DNA of 64,000 nt, taken from contig NZ_VIQO01000047.1 in the NCBI RefSeq assembly GCF_007483665.1, positions 25,354 to 89,353 of the forward strand, written 5' to 3'. The position numbers and the translations under genes were made by a program. Positions 42,301 through 50,086 of the stretch are shown here, piece after piece. Each line of letters starts with the position of its first letter. Position 1 is the stretch's first letter. The stretch comes from Catellatospora sichuanensis (lineage in GTDB: Bacteria > Actinomycetota > Actinomycetes > Mycobacteriales > Micromonosporaceae). The notes beneath the pieces were generated by a model. The model searched no databases. It saw only the letters and a program-made list of their open reading frames with translations, and was not told the DNA's origin.

Positions 42301-42642
42301 GCCGACGGCGCGGGCGGCGCCGGCGAACTGGACGGCGCCGTAGAACCCGTCGTGGTCGGTGATGGCCAGGGCGTCCAGGCCGAGGCGGACGGCTTCGGTG
42401 ACCAGGTCTTCGGGTGAGCTAGCGCCGTCGAGGAAGCTGAAGTTGCTGTGGCAGTGCAGCTCGGCGTAGGCGACGGTCGACGTCGGCCGGATCAGGGTCG
42501 GGGCGACGAACGGTGTTTTCTTGCGGGTGAAGCCGGGGCCGTCGCCGCCGTCGGCGTCGCCGATGGGGTCGATGACCCGACCGGCGAGCCGCTGCTGGAG
42601 CTGGTCCCAGCTCAGCTCGGCTTGGGAGTCGAATCGGCTCAT
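39316..42642 (-). CDS. dnaE2: DnaE2 (ImuC), error-prone DNA polymerase III alpha subunit
   Basis: A 1108-residue protein, typical DnaE2 length and shorter than replicative DnaE1. The PHP domain opens with YAELHCHSNFSFLDGASSPE and ALAITDHDGFYGAVQFA; the catalytic core has RGSAANSAVCYALRITNVDP and GPPDIDVDIESDRREEVIQY, giving the active-site aspartates; later come SHAMSFAYLVYASAWLKRYH and a helix-hairpin-helix. The C-terminal OB-like region is VHVGGLVTHRQRPATARGVT. It performs translesion synthesis with ImuA' and ImuB, and causes damage-induced mutation. It follows imuB by 9 bases as the last gene of the operon and is convergent with lexA. Confidence 0.94.
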   Translation of the reverse strand: MSRFDSQAELSWDQLQQRLAGRVIDPIGDADGGDGPGFTRKKTPFVAPTLIRPTSTVAYAELHCHSNFSFLDGASSPEDLVTEAVRLGLDALAITDHDGFYGAVQFAGAARAVGLPTVYGVEVSLDLPGAQTGVPDPAGQHLLLLARGQEGYHRLSGMLSTAHLAGGEKGKPVYDLDAMAAGLAGHVIALTGCRKGAVPAALLSQGPTAASRELDRLTALFGPDNVAVELIDHGTPLDGDRNDALADLAAAAGLPVVATGNVHYDAPARGRLAAVIAAVRARTSLDELDPYLPAAATAHLRGGAEQAARFVDFPTAVAHAATLGRECAFDLSLIAPELPPFDVPAGHTEASYLRQLTYEGAQRRYGPRQAHPDAWAQIDHELAMIEDLKFPGYFLVVWDIVRFCASADIYCQGRGSAANSAVCYALRITNVDPVAQRLLFERFLAPERDGPPDIDVDIESDRREEVIQYVYDKHGRRNSALVANVITYRPRSAVRDVARAFGYSPGQQDAWSKQLDRWSDIADDAVDGIPIHVVTYARQLLEAPRHLGIHSGGMVICHREVAEVCPIEHARMDKRTVLQWDKDSAADAGLTKFDLLGLGMLSALHYAFDFLDQTLDLGDLDCSDPEVYAMLCRADSVGVFQVESRAQMSTLPRLKPRTFYDLVVEVGLIRPGPIQGGSVHPYIRRRNGLEQPTYAHPLMRNSLEKTLGVPLWQEQMMQLAVDVAGFTPAEADQLRRAMGSKRSAAKMDALKDRLFAGMAANGITGATADDIFLKLAAFANYGFPESHAMSFAYLVYASAWLKRYHPAPFLAALLKAQPMGFYNPQSLVDDARRHGVQVRRPCINASGAKATLETTADTRWGSAPGEQPHEWGLGGPVVRLGLDQVDTISEDTAKRIIAARDADGPFTSMSDLARRCGLTVGQLEALATADAFASLALGRREALWAAGAAVRDTPDRLPGTVTGMQAPTLPGMTDVDLLVADVVATGLSPDSHPIHLVRGRLDTAGVLPVAHLAGVPDRTRVHVGGLVTHRQRPATARGVTFLSLEDETGILNVVVSEGAWARFGKIAKSSPALVIRGTLQSASGVINLVAEHLSPLPIATTVVSRDFR

Positions 42643-42651
42643 GGTGCGGCC

Positions 42652-44178
42652 CTAGTCGAACCGGCCGGTGATCGTCCACCGGCCGGCGGTCAGGCCGAGC
42701 TGCACGGCTTCGCCGTCGTCGAGGACCACCTGCAGCCGGACGGCGCGTCGGGCGTCGTTGGTGTCCCACCACCGTTCGGCCACCGCCCACGGGCCGAACC
42801 ATTCGACAACTGCGGCCTGTCCCCTGCCGCGCTGTATGCGGGCTGGGGAGGCTGACATCTGCAGGCGGGCGTCGACGCCGATGTCGGCGCCGGTGCGGTC
42901 GACGAGCCGGACAGGTTCGGCAGGGCCATGGACCGCCGGGTAGGGGGCCAGGAGCGCGCCGGGCCACGGGCCGGGTGGTCGGGCGGGTTGGCGTTCGTCG
43001 CCGAACGGGCGCAGGGTGACCATCTGTTCGGGGTCGCGGCCGCCGGCGGGGATGGGCAGCATCACGGCTTCGGGTCCGAGCAGGCCCTGGACTCGGTGCA
43101 GGGCCCGGTGGGCGCGGTCGCGGCCGGGGCCGGCTTCGCCCCACAGGCCGGGTTGCAGCCCGGCGTGGCGGACCAGGCCGTGCGGGATGAGCCGTAGCGC
43201 GATCAGGCCGCTGGTGAGTTTGCGGCGGGTCAGCCAGCCGTCGAGCTGCCATCTGGTCCGGTCTGCGATGGCTTGTTCGGTGAGCAGCCCGTCGTGGCGC
43301 CACAGCCGGGACAGTTCTTGTCCTTGGGCGGTGACCGCGACGATTTCCAGGCGGGTCGCGGCCAGGCCGTGGCCGGTGAGGCGCTCGTGCAGCTGTACGG
43401 CGAGGGCGCGGGCGGCGAACGCGCCGGCGTCGACGCGTTCGATTGGGTCGTCGAACGTTTCGGCGGCGATCAGGTCCGGTGGGGGTTGGCGGATGTGCAG
43501 GGGCCGGTCGTCGCGTCCGGCGGCGAGCCGGTGGGCGATCGCGCCGTCGATGCCGAACCGGTCGAGGACTTGGGAGGCTGGTAGTGCGGCGAACGCGCCG
43601 AGGGTGGTGACGCCCATGCGGCGGAGTAGGTCGACCAGACGGCTGCGGTCGATGGCGGTGATCGGCATTGCTGCCAGGTACGCGGGGGTTTCGCCGTCGG
43701 GGATGACGTGGCCGGCGCGTGCGGCCAGCAGGGCGGCGAAGATCCCGTCGGCGACGCCGATCTGGGCTTCGACGCCGGCGTCGACGGCGACCTGCTCGAT
43801 GATCCGTTCCGCGGCGGCGTGTTCGCTGCCGAAGTAGCGGGCGGGTCCGCGGGCGGCGAACGCGGCGGAGCCGGGGCGGACGATCGCGACGCCGGCGGCG
43901 ACTTCTTCGATCGCTGCAACGACCGGTTCGAACATGACTGCGTCGCGGGCCTGGTCGTAGGCGACAACGGTCAGGTCGGGGCAGCGACTCTGCGCGTCGC
44001 GTTTGCGTAGGTTGCGGCGGATGCCTGCGGCGCGGGCCGCCGGTGAGCAGGCTACGACGCGGTTGGCGTGCAGGACCGCGGTCGCGGCGTCGGGTGCGGC
44101 TTCACCGGCCAGGACCGCTGCGGCCACGGGCCAGTCGGGGCACCAGACGAGCATCGTGCGTACGGCGTTGTGGGTCAT
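42652..44178 (-). CDS. imuB: ImuB, Y-family polymerase-like mutasome protein
   Basis: A 508-residue protein starting MTHNAVRTMLVWCPDWPVAA, the typical ImuB N-terminus. The Y-family region continues with RVVACSPAARAAGIRRNLRK, IEEVAAGVAIVRPGSAAFAA and the little-finger part DLIAAETFDDPIERVDAGAF. ImuB proteins lack the catalytic acidic residues of Y-family polymerases and instead connect DnaE2 to the beta clamp and to ImuA'; nothing here suggests otherwise. A family clamp-binding motif near the C-terminus was not pinned down. The ATG at 44178 overlaps the imuA' stop (ATGA). Longer frames upstream read through imuA' in the wrong phase. Confidence 0.9.
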   Translation of the reverse strand: MTHNAVRTMLVWCPDWPVAAAVLAGEAAPDAATAVLHANRVVACSPAARAAGIRRNLRKRDAQSRCPDLTVVAYDQARDAVMFEPVVAAIEEVAAGVAIVRPGSAAFAARGPARYFGSEHAAAERIIEQVAVDAGVEAQIGVADGIFAALLAARAGHVIPDGETPAYLAAMPITAIDRSRLVDLLRRMGVTTLGAFAALPASQVLDRFGIDGAIAHRLAAGRDDRPLHIRQPPPDLIAAETFDDPIERVDAGAFAARALAVQLHERLTGHGLAATRLEIVAVTAQGQELSRLWRHDGLLTEQAIADRTRWQLDGWLTRRKLTSGLIALRLIPHGLVRHAGLQPGLWGEAGPGRDRAHRALHRVQGLLGPEAVMLPIPAGGRDPEQMVTLRPFGDERQPARPPGPWPGALLAPYPAVHGPAEPVRLVDRTGADIGVDARLQMSASPARIQRGRGQAAVVEWFGPWAVAERWWDTNDARRAVRLQVVLDDGEAVQLGLTAGRWTITGRFD

Positions 44179-44861
44179 CGGACGACCTGCAGGCGGCGGC
44201 GTGGCTGGTCGGCTGCGGGGAGCGTGGCCTGGAACTGTAGGTCTTCGGGTAGCCAGACCTGTGTGCGGCGGGGTCGGCCTGCGCCGCCGCGGCCGGTGAC
44301 CGTCACTGACAGCTGGCGGCAGCGCAGCCGGCGTCGGCCGTACCAGGTTCCACCTTCGGCGGTCAGCGTCATCGACGCCCCGGTCCATGTCGTCATCGAC
44401 ACCAGAGCCGCGTCGGTGGCTCGGGCGCGGGCAGACAGCTGCGAGCACAGCGCCGCTGTCAGCGGTGAGGCGGGCGCGACGGCGACGAGGTCGAAGCCGT
44501 CGAGCAGTGTCGCCACTACCGTCGCGAGGTCGGGGCCGGGGTCGGGGATCAGCGCGATGTGTTCGAGGTCGACGCCGATGGTCATGGCCGCGGCCAGTGA
44601 AAGGGTCGGCATGCCGACGATCGCGCACCAGGCGCCGGCCTTGGTCGGGGCTGCCAGCAGGGCGAGTAGCAGCGACGATGCGCCGCTGCCTGCGGAGGTG
44701 ATGGTTGTGGTGCTTCCGCGGGGCAGCCCACCGGGCAGAATGTCACGCAGAGTAGCGGTGACGGGTAGTCGGTTGGCGGCGTGTCCGTCGCGGTCGGCGG
44801 ACAGCGCGCTGGCAGGGCGTATGCCGAGTTCCGCCAGGCCAGCCACCGTCTTCACCCCCAC
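44175..44861 (-). CDS. imuA': ImuA', RecA-like mutasome protein
   Basis: A 228-residue protein with the shape of actinobacterial ImuA': DILPGGLPRGSTTTITSAGS (the RecA-like P-loop region, in which the GKT lysine is replaced, reading GSGASSLLLALLAAP), VDLEHIALIPDPGPDLATVV, and FDLVAVAPASPLTAAL. It helps load or control the ImuB-DnaE2 complex. The GTG at 44861 lies four bases from the LexA box; the predicted -10 (TATGTT) is inside the box and puts transcription start at or next to this GTG, so the message may be leaderless. A GTG two codons downstream is the alternative. It is the first gene of the imuA'-imuB-dnaE2 operon. Confidence 0.85.
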   Translation of the reverse strand: MGVKTVAGLAELGIRPASALSADRDGHAANRLPVTATLRDILPGGLPRGSTTTITSAGSGASSLLLALLAAPTKAGAWCAIVGMPTLSLAAAMTIGVDLEHIALIPDPGPDLATVVATLLDGFDLVAVAPASPLTAALCSQLSARARATDAALVSMTTWTGASMTLTAEGGTWYGRRRLRCRQLSVTVTGRGGAGRPRRTQVWLPEDLQFQATLPAADQPRRRLQVVR

Positions 44862-44864
44862 ACC

Positions 44865-44882
44865 TTAGAACATAAGTTCTAA
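44865..44882 (-). promoter_or_regulatory. LexA (SOS) box of the imuA'-imuB-dnaE2 operon
   Basis: TTAGAACATAAGTTCTAA is a perfect 7-base inverted repeat around four bases, with the GAAC-N4-GTTC core of actinobacterial LexA boxes. On the minus strand TATGTT (44874-44869), a fair -10 hexamer, is embedded in it, so LexA would block the polymerase directly. No good -35 hexamer is visible. Confidence 0.85.
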
Positions 44883-45086
44883 CGAACGAAGGACCCCGTG
44901 CGGGTTGCATTCACAGAACGTGACCAAACTTCGCAGTCGGACACGGCCATGCAGAAGTCGCGCCAAACGCGCCTAGCGGACCTGATGGGGCAGGGGCCGA
45001 GATCGACGCGCGCCGTGCGGCCGGCAGCGGGAACTCTGGGGGCGAATATTTGCAGGTCAGCTGACTCGGCGTAACGTGATGGCGTC

Positions 45087-46130
45087 ATGACCAGCTGTGC
45101 CCCATCGTCGAACGTGCCGCGCGGCTTGCTACGCCCTCCCCTGCAGCCGATGTCCGCGGCTGCGGTCCGGACGATGCCGATCGGGCCGAGGCTGGCCTAT
45201 GAACTCAAGTGGGACGGCTTCCGGGGACTCCTGTTCGCCGGCGCCAATCCCAAGATCTACTCTCGGGCGGGCCGAGACCTGACTCCCTACTTCCCGGAGC
45301 TCGCCGCGGAGGCCCGCGGCCTACCGCAGGGATGCGTCATCGACGGTGAGCTGGTCGTCTGGGATGGCGCAGCAGGCAGGACGTCGTTCACCCGCCTTCA
45401 GAAGCGCCTGACCGCCGGGCGGGGCCTGAGCCAAGTCGTCCGGGCGTTCCCGTCGCAGTTGGCCTGCTTCGACCTGCTGCACGACGGCACCGAACTGATG
45501 CTGAATCGACCGCTGGCAGAGCGGCGCGCACGGCTTGCCGACGTGCTGGGCTCGAGTCCTTGGTTCAGCTTGTGCCCGCAGACCGGCGAGCCCGGTGAGG
45601 CCGAGCAGTGGCTGACAGAGACGGCTGTCGCCGGCGTGGAAGGCCTGGTGATCAAAGACCTCGGCGGGGTCTACCGGCCCGGCCGCCGGGACTGGCGCAA
45701 GCTACGCCGGTATGACACCACCGAAGCCGTCATAGGCGGGATCGTCGCCGGCAGCAACGGACCTACCAGCCTGCTGCTGGGCAGATATGACGCCGGCGGG
45801 CGCCTGCGTTACATGGGACGCACGACACCGCTGAGCATCACGCAGCAGCGGGAGTTGGCCGTCCTGCCGCAGCTGGGCAGCCTCTGCAACCCCGAACGCC
45901 ATCCCTGGCCGCAGCCACTGCCCGCAGCGTGGACGGGGATTTTCAACAGCCCGGAACCGCTGCGGTACGTGCAGCTCGCCCCAGACCTCGTCGCTGAACT
46001 CCAAGCAGACTCCGCCCGGGAGCGCGGCCGGTTCCGCCACCTGACCCGCTACGTACGTATACGAGCGGAGTTGCTTCCGATGCAACTGCTTCGCATGGCG
46101 GGTGACGACTGGGATCAGCCGCTCGAGTGA
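45087..46130 (+). CDS. ATP-dependent DNA ligase (LigC-like)
   Basis: A 347-residue protein. Nucleotidyltransferase motifs are in order: I YELKWDGFRG with nucleophile Lys41, Ia-like SRAGRDLTPYF, III ACFDLLHDG, IV VEGLVIKDLGG, V WRKLRRYDT. The C-terminal OB-fold region (VIGGIVAGSNGPTSLLLGRY) completes the core; no polymerase or nuclease domain is attached, as in LigC/LigD-type single ligases. It seals nicks with ATP, likely in base-excision or end-joining repair. ATG 45087 gives the standard start; no strong Shine-Dalgarno sequence is seen. Its place next to the SOS cassette suggests a repair role, though it is divergent from imuA' and has no LexA box of its own. Confidence 0.88.
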   Translation: MTSCAPSSNVPRGLLRPPLQPMSAAAVRTMPIGPRLAYELKWDGFRGLLFAGANPKIYSRAGRDLTPYFPELAAEARGLPQGCVIDGELVVWDGAAGRTSFTRLQKRLTAGRGLSQVVRAFPSQLACFDLLHDGTELMLNRPLAERRARLADVLGSSPWFSLCPQTGEPGEAEQWLTETAVAGVEGLVIKDLGGVYRPGRRDWRKLRRYDTTEAVIGGIVAGSNGPTSLLLGRYDAGGRLRYMGRTTPLSITQQRELAVLPQLGSLCNPERHPWPQPLPAAWTGIFNSPEPLRYVQLAPDLVAELQADSARERGRFRHLTRYVRIRAELLPMQLLRMAGDDWDQPLE

Positions 46131-46189
46131 CCATGGCGCGCCGCTAGCCTGGCTCGAATGGGTCATACCGTCACTAACGACGCAATGTT

Positions 46190-47323
46190 GTGTTTAATGC
46201 AACCATGAAGGAGCTGGCCGCCTCGACCGTCGCCCCCAATCTGTTGCCGTCATCGGGAGTTGTCTTTCTCGATCCGGCGCCGGCGGTGCTGGAGGCCATG
46301 CTGGAGGGCTGGTCACGGCAGCAGCGGGTGCGGTTTTTGAAGGCGGAGACCATCCGGCGACGCGTGGACCTGGTGAGGCGGCTGTCGCGTTTTGCCAATC
46401 AGTACCCGTGGGAGTGGAGCGCAGCAGAGGTCGAGGCGTTCGTCGATCACCTGCGGGGTGGCCCGAAGCCAATCGTGTACTCGACGGCCAGGGCGTACCT
46501 CAACGGCATCCAGTTGTTCTTGGAATACGTCACCGATCCGCGCTACGAGTGGCAGCAGCTGTGCGAGGAGCGGTTCGGGCGTGCTCCGCGGCAGGTTCTG
46601 GGCGAGTGGAACACCATCGCGCACGTCTCAGAGTACGAGGGCCGGCCGGGTCGGCGCCCGCTGACCTATGACGAGGTCCAGGCGTTGTTCGATGCCGCAG
46701 ATGGGCGGGTCGAGGTGATCAGGTCCCGGGGCCGCAAAGGTGGCCTGGCTGCGCAGCGGGACTCGGCGATGCTCAAGACGGTGTATGCGTTCGGTCTTCG
46801 GCGCCGCGAGGCGTGGGGTCTGGATCTGGCCGATCTTCGTCGCAATCCGCGGGTGCCGGACTTCGGCCAGTTCGGCGCTGCGCTGGTGCGCTGGGGCAAG
46901 TCGTCGCGGGGCAGTCCGCCCAAGCGCCGCACGGTGTTGCTGGTGCCGGAGATGGACTGGATCGTCGCGGTGCTGCAGCAGTGGCTGGACGAGGTGCGGC
47001 CCAGGTTCCAGCCTGCCGGCCACGCCGCGTTGTGGGTCAACGAGCGCCATGAGCGGGTGTCGTGGCGCAGCCTCAACGACGCGTTCGTCGCCGCCCGGGA
47101 GGCGGCCGGCCTGGACCCGGCACTGGACCTGCACTGCCTGCGGCACTCCTACGTCACGCACTTGATCGAGTTCGGGTATCCCGAGCGGTTCGTGCAGGAG
47201 CAGGCCGGCCACGCCTACGCCTCCACCACCGCGTTGTACACCGGGGTGTCCGACGAGTACCGCAACCGGCTGTTGACCCGTGCTCTGCAGACACGCGGAC
47301 CGAATCTGTGGGAGGCGTTGTGA
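46190..47323 (+). CDS. Tyrosine recombinase/integrase, first gene of a recombination trio
   Basis: A 377-residue protein (372 from the alternative ATG at 46205; no ribosome binding site favours either). The N-terminal core-binding region spans about 30-130 (SRFANQYPWEWSAAEVEAFV). The catalytic domain has the first Arg in YAFGLRRREAWGLD, the H-x-x-R box LHCLRHSYVTHLIE, and the tyrosine in GHAYASTTALYTGVSDEYRN, so it looks active. The next gene starts within its stop (GTGA). The three-gene arrangement is unlike an integrase plus excisionase of a prophage. It may move or resolve a mobile element that includes the adjacent genes; no attachment site was found. Confidence 0.85.
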   Translation: MFNATMKELAASTVAPNLLPSSGVVFLDPAPAVLEAMLEGWSRQQRVRFLKAETIRRRVDLVRRLSRFANQYPWEWSAAEVEAFVDHLRGGPKPIVYSTARAYLNGIQLFLEYVTDPRYEWQQLCEERFGRAPRQVLGEWNTIAHVSEYEGRPGRRPLTYDEVQALFDAADGRVEVIRSRGRKGGLAAQRDSAMLKTVYAFGLRRREAWGLDLADLRRNPRVPDFGQFGAALVRWGKSSRGSPPKRRTVLLVPEMDWIVAVLQQWLDEVRPRFQPAGHAALWVNERHERVSWRSLNDAFVAAREAAGLDPALDLHCLRHSYVTHLIEFGYPERFVQEQAGHAYASTTALYTGVSDEYRNRLLTRALQTRGPNLWEAL

Positions 47324-47646
47324 CCAGCGGACTTGCCATCGCATGGCATCTGCGGCTGCGGATGGCGGAGAAGGGCATGTACGCCACGACGGAGCTGGTG
47401 CCGCTGCTGGCCGAGCGCGGCGTTGACTTGTCCCGTGAGCAGGTGTTCCGGCTGGTGACCCAGCCTCCGCAGCGGCTCAGCATGGACACCCTGGCGGCGT
47501 TGTGCGACATCCTCGGCTGCACGCCCAACGACCTGATCGAAGTGCAGCCGGTGCAGGCTGCGGTGCGTAAGGCGGTGGACGAGGTCGACCGGTCCGGTCC
47601 GCCGCCAGTGCGGCGGACCGCCATTCGTCGACCGGCAGCCGAATGA
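47320..47646 (+). CDS. Small helix-turn-helix protein of the recombination trio
   Basis: A 108-residue protein with an XRE/Cro-type helix-turn-helix: AIAWHLRLRMAEKGMYATTE, LVPLLAERGVDLSREQVFRL and MDTLAALCDILGCTPNDLIE. The pattern fits the small Cro/CI-like regulators found between recombinase genes in actinobacteria. GTGA overlap with the integrase gene and ATGA overlap with the zinc-ribbon gene show strict coupling, so the three products are made in similar amounts. It may regulate the recombinases or act as a recombination directionality factor; neither is shown. Confidence 0.8.
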   Translation: MTSGLAIAWHLRLRMAEKGMYATTELVPLLAERGVDLSREQVFRLVTQPPQRLSMDTLAALCDILGCTPNDLIEVQPVQAAVRKAVDEVDRSGPPPVRRTAIRRPAAE

Positions 47647-49934
47647 CCAAGGAGGCACTCGTTGGCGCGATGCGCCAGCGGGTGCTCGACCGGCTCAGTG
47701 CCTGCCTGCCCGGCCTGGCCCAGGTTGACGCCGTCCGGCTGGTCGCGGCGGCCAACGCGGACAAGCGCCGCGGTCTACGAGAGCTCGACGCGTTTCTGCA
47801 GCGCGGGCTCGACGTCCTGGTGTCGGCATCGTCGGACACGCCACCGGGCGCGTTTCGGCTTCTGGTGCTGCTGGAGGGCGAGGGCCATCCAGTACGGGTG
47901 CCGGTGTGCGCCGAGTGCGGCCTGCGGCGGACGCATCTGCCTGGGCGCGGCGGTCGTGGTCGCGTGTGCCAGAGCTGCGCGGCCAAGGCACGGGCCCGCC
48001 CGTGCGCGCGGTGCGGGCAGACCCGACCCGTAGCCGTGATCGAGCCGGAAGGTCCGCTGTGCCATCCATGCCGTGACCGGGATCCGCGTCGGCACGAGCC
48101 GTGTTCGCGATGCGGTCGAGCCCGGCGGGTCAACGGTCGACTTCCGGATGGGTCGCCGCTGTGCAGCACGTGCCATGGCAAGCCGGTCCACATCTGTGCT
48201 GAGTGTGGGCGGGTCGATAAGGTCGCACGTCGCGGGCCGGACGGGCCGTTGTGCCCGCCCTGCTACGAGCGCGGCGGGCGGCAGCCGCGCCGTTGCGGCC
48301 GCTGCGGCCGGACGGGGCGGATTTCCGTGCGCGGTCGCGACGGCGGCCCGGACCTGTGCCGGCGCTGCAACCGGCAACCCGTGGTGGAGTGTGCTGGTTG
48401 CAAGCGGCTTCGACCCTGTGCCTTCGTGGCCACGGCGCGGCCGCTATGCGTGTCGTGCCGGCCGAGACGAGCCACGCCAAGTGCCCGGTGCGGCACAAGC
48501 TGCCAGCCCGTCGCCCGTTGGCCCATAGGTGGGGTCTGCCGCCACTGTTACCGCCACGCCCGCGCCAACCCGTCGCCTTGCCCTTCCTGCGGCAAAGTAC
48601 GCGTGCTCGTCGCGGCCGACTTCCGAGGCCGCGACGTGTGCGGGCCGTGCGCCGGTACCACGATCGACTACACATGCCGTACCTGCGGGCAAGCCGAGGA
48701 ACGATACCGGCACGGCGAATGCGTCCGGTGCGTCGCGCGATCAAAGCTGGAAGACCAGTTCCGCAGGCCCGACGGATCTGTTCCGGCGGAGCTCACGCCG
48801 CTGCTGGCGGCGCTTGCCGCAGCGCATCGGCCGCGTTCGGTGCTGGCATGGGTCGAGCGTGGTGACGGCAGTGCGGCACTGCTACGTGACCTCGTGCGAT
48901 CCGGTTGCGCTATCACGCATGAGGCCCTCGATGCCGCAACGCGGCAGCAAGCCGCTGCCGCACTACGTGAGATGCTCGTCCACGCCGGTGTCCTGCCCCG
49001 CCGCGACGAGCAACTCGAGCGGCTGGCTCCCTGGCTGAGCCGGACGCTGGCCACCGCACCCGCGCATCACCGGCAGGTGTTGCGCGCCTACGGCAACTGG
49101 TCGGTACTGAGGCGTGCCAGGCTGCGCGCGGACAGGACCCGGTTCACCGCCGCCAGCGCCCGCAACGCCCGCCTCAAAGTCTCCACAGCTCTGACGTTCC
49201 TGCGTTGGCTCGACACGACCGACCTCACCCTCGAGCGGGCTCGCCAGGCACACGTCGACACATGGATAGAGGACGGCGGCCTCAATCGGCGGCTTCTCGG
49301 CGACTTCCTCACATGGGCCAGCCGGAGAGGACTGGCCCAGAAGCTGTCCGTCGCCGCGATCACCCCGTCTGGGCCCGACCTGTCCATGACCGAAGACCAG
49401 AGGTGGGCGCTGCTCGACCGCCTCCTGCACGACACGACGATCTCCGTCGACGTCCGGACGGCCGCGTCGCTGCTGCTGATCTACGGCTTGCCGGTCACGT
49501 TCATCGCGACCCTGACCACCGACAATGTCACCACCAGCGGCGGCAAGCACTTCCTGCAGGTCAAGGAACATCGTACGCAGCTGCCGCCCGCCGTCGCCGC
49601 CCTGATCACGCAAGCCGCGTCCGCAGCGCGCACCTCGTCGCTGGTCGGGCGCGCTGTGCCCGGCACCCCGTGGCTGTTTCCCGGTCGCCTGGCGGGTCGG
49701 CCCATCTCGGCAGCCGCCCTGTGCCAAAGACTCCGCCAGCACGGAATCCGAATTCGCCGTGCGCGCAACTCCGCACTGATCAGCTTGGCTGAGGACCTGC
49801 CCGCGCCGGTATTGAGCAAGATCCTCGGGATCAGCATCACGGCTGCGATCAGATGGACGCGCTACGCCAGGCGGGACTGGCTCCCCTTCGTCGGCGAACG
49901 CGCTGCGTCGGCCGCGAGCCGGTCACAGCGATGA
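47643..49934 (+). CDS. Zinc-ribbon array fused to a degenerate tyrosine-recombinase-like domain
   Basis: A 763-residue protein. After a 95-residue helical start, residues about 98-365 hold 17 CxxC pairs plus one CxxxC, spaced roughly 8-20 residues, making about nine zinc ribbons (CAEC, CQSC, CARC, CHPC, CSRC, CSTC and so on). Residues about 470-750 resemble the core-binding and catalytic parts of a tyrosine recombinase (LKVSTALTFLRWLDTTDLTL; LPVTFIATLT; ISITAAIRWTRYARRD), but the first catalytic Arg and the H-x-x-R box are not evident. It is probably a DNA-binding accessory subunit for the upstream integrase. The ATG overlaps the stop of the small HTH gene. It is convergent with the protease gene, with a strong hairpin between. 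Confidence 0.75.
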   Translation: MTKEALVGAMRQRVLDRLSACLPGLAQVDAVRLVAAANADKRRGLRELDAFLQRGLDVLVSASSDTPPGAFRLLVLLEGEGHPVRVPVCAECGLRRTHLPGRGGRGRVCQSCAAKARARPCARCGQTRPVAVIEPEGPLCHPCRDRDPRRHEPCSRCGRARRVNGRLPDGSPLCSTCHGKPVHICAECGRVDKVARRGPDGPLCPPCYERGGRQPRRCGRCGRTGRISVRGRDGGPDLCRRCNRQPVVECAGCKRLRPCAFVATARPLCVSCRPRRATPSARCGTSCQPVARWPIGGVCRHCYRHARANPSPCPSCGKVRVLVAADFRGRDVCGPCAGTTIDYTCRTCGQAEERYRHGECVRCVARSKLEDQFRRPDGSVPAELTPLLAALAAAHRPRSVLAWVERGDGSAALLRDLVRSGCAITHEALDAATRQQAAAALREMLVHAGVLPRRDEQLERLAPWLSRTLATAPAHHRQVLRAYGNWSVLRRARLRADRTRFTAASARNARLKVSTALTFLRWLDTTDLTLERARQAHVDTWIEDGGLNRRLLGDFLTWASRRGLAQKLSVAAITPSGPDLSMTEDQRWALLDRLLHDTTISVDVRTAASLLLIYGLPVTFIATLTTDNVTTSGGKHFLQVKEHRTQLPPAVAALITQAASAARTSSLVGRAVPGTPWLFPGRLAGRPISAAALCQRLRQHGIRIRRARNSALISLAEDLPAPVLSKILGISITAAIRWTRYARRDWLPFVGERAASAASRSQR

Positions 49935-50049
49935 CCACCTCCCACACAACCGGCTCGAGCCGTGGTGTGTTGACCGCTGACGACCCGCACCGGGCCGCAC
50001 GGGCGTCTGCTGCAGGCCGAGGACCAGTGACCAGAGGAACGGGACAGGC

Positions 50050-50079
50050 GGCAGGGCGGGGCGAGCGCCCCACCCTGCC
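50050..50079. terminator. GC-rich hairpin between convergent genes
   Basis: GGCAGGG-C-GGGGCG and CGCCCC-A-CCCTGCC form a 14-position stem with one mismatch and a 2-base (AG) loop, just past the zinc-ribbon gene and before the protease stop at 50087. There is no T run. A bidirectional terminator is likely. Confidence 0.65.
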
Positions 50080-50086
50080 GTTGAAC

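Noticed and set aside
46190..47323. Prophage or ICE integrase
   Set aside because: No phage structural, replication or transfer genes follow, and no tRNA or attachment site adjoins it; the trio arrangement differs.
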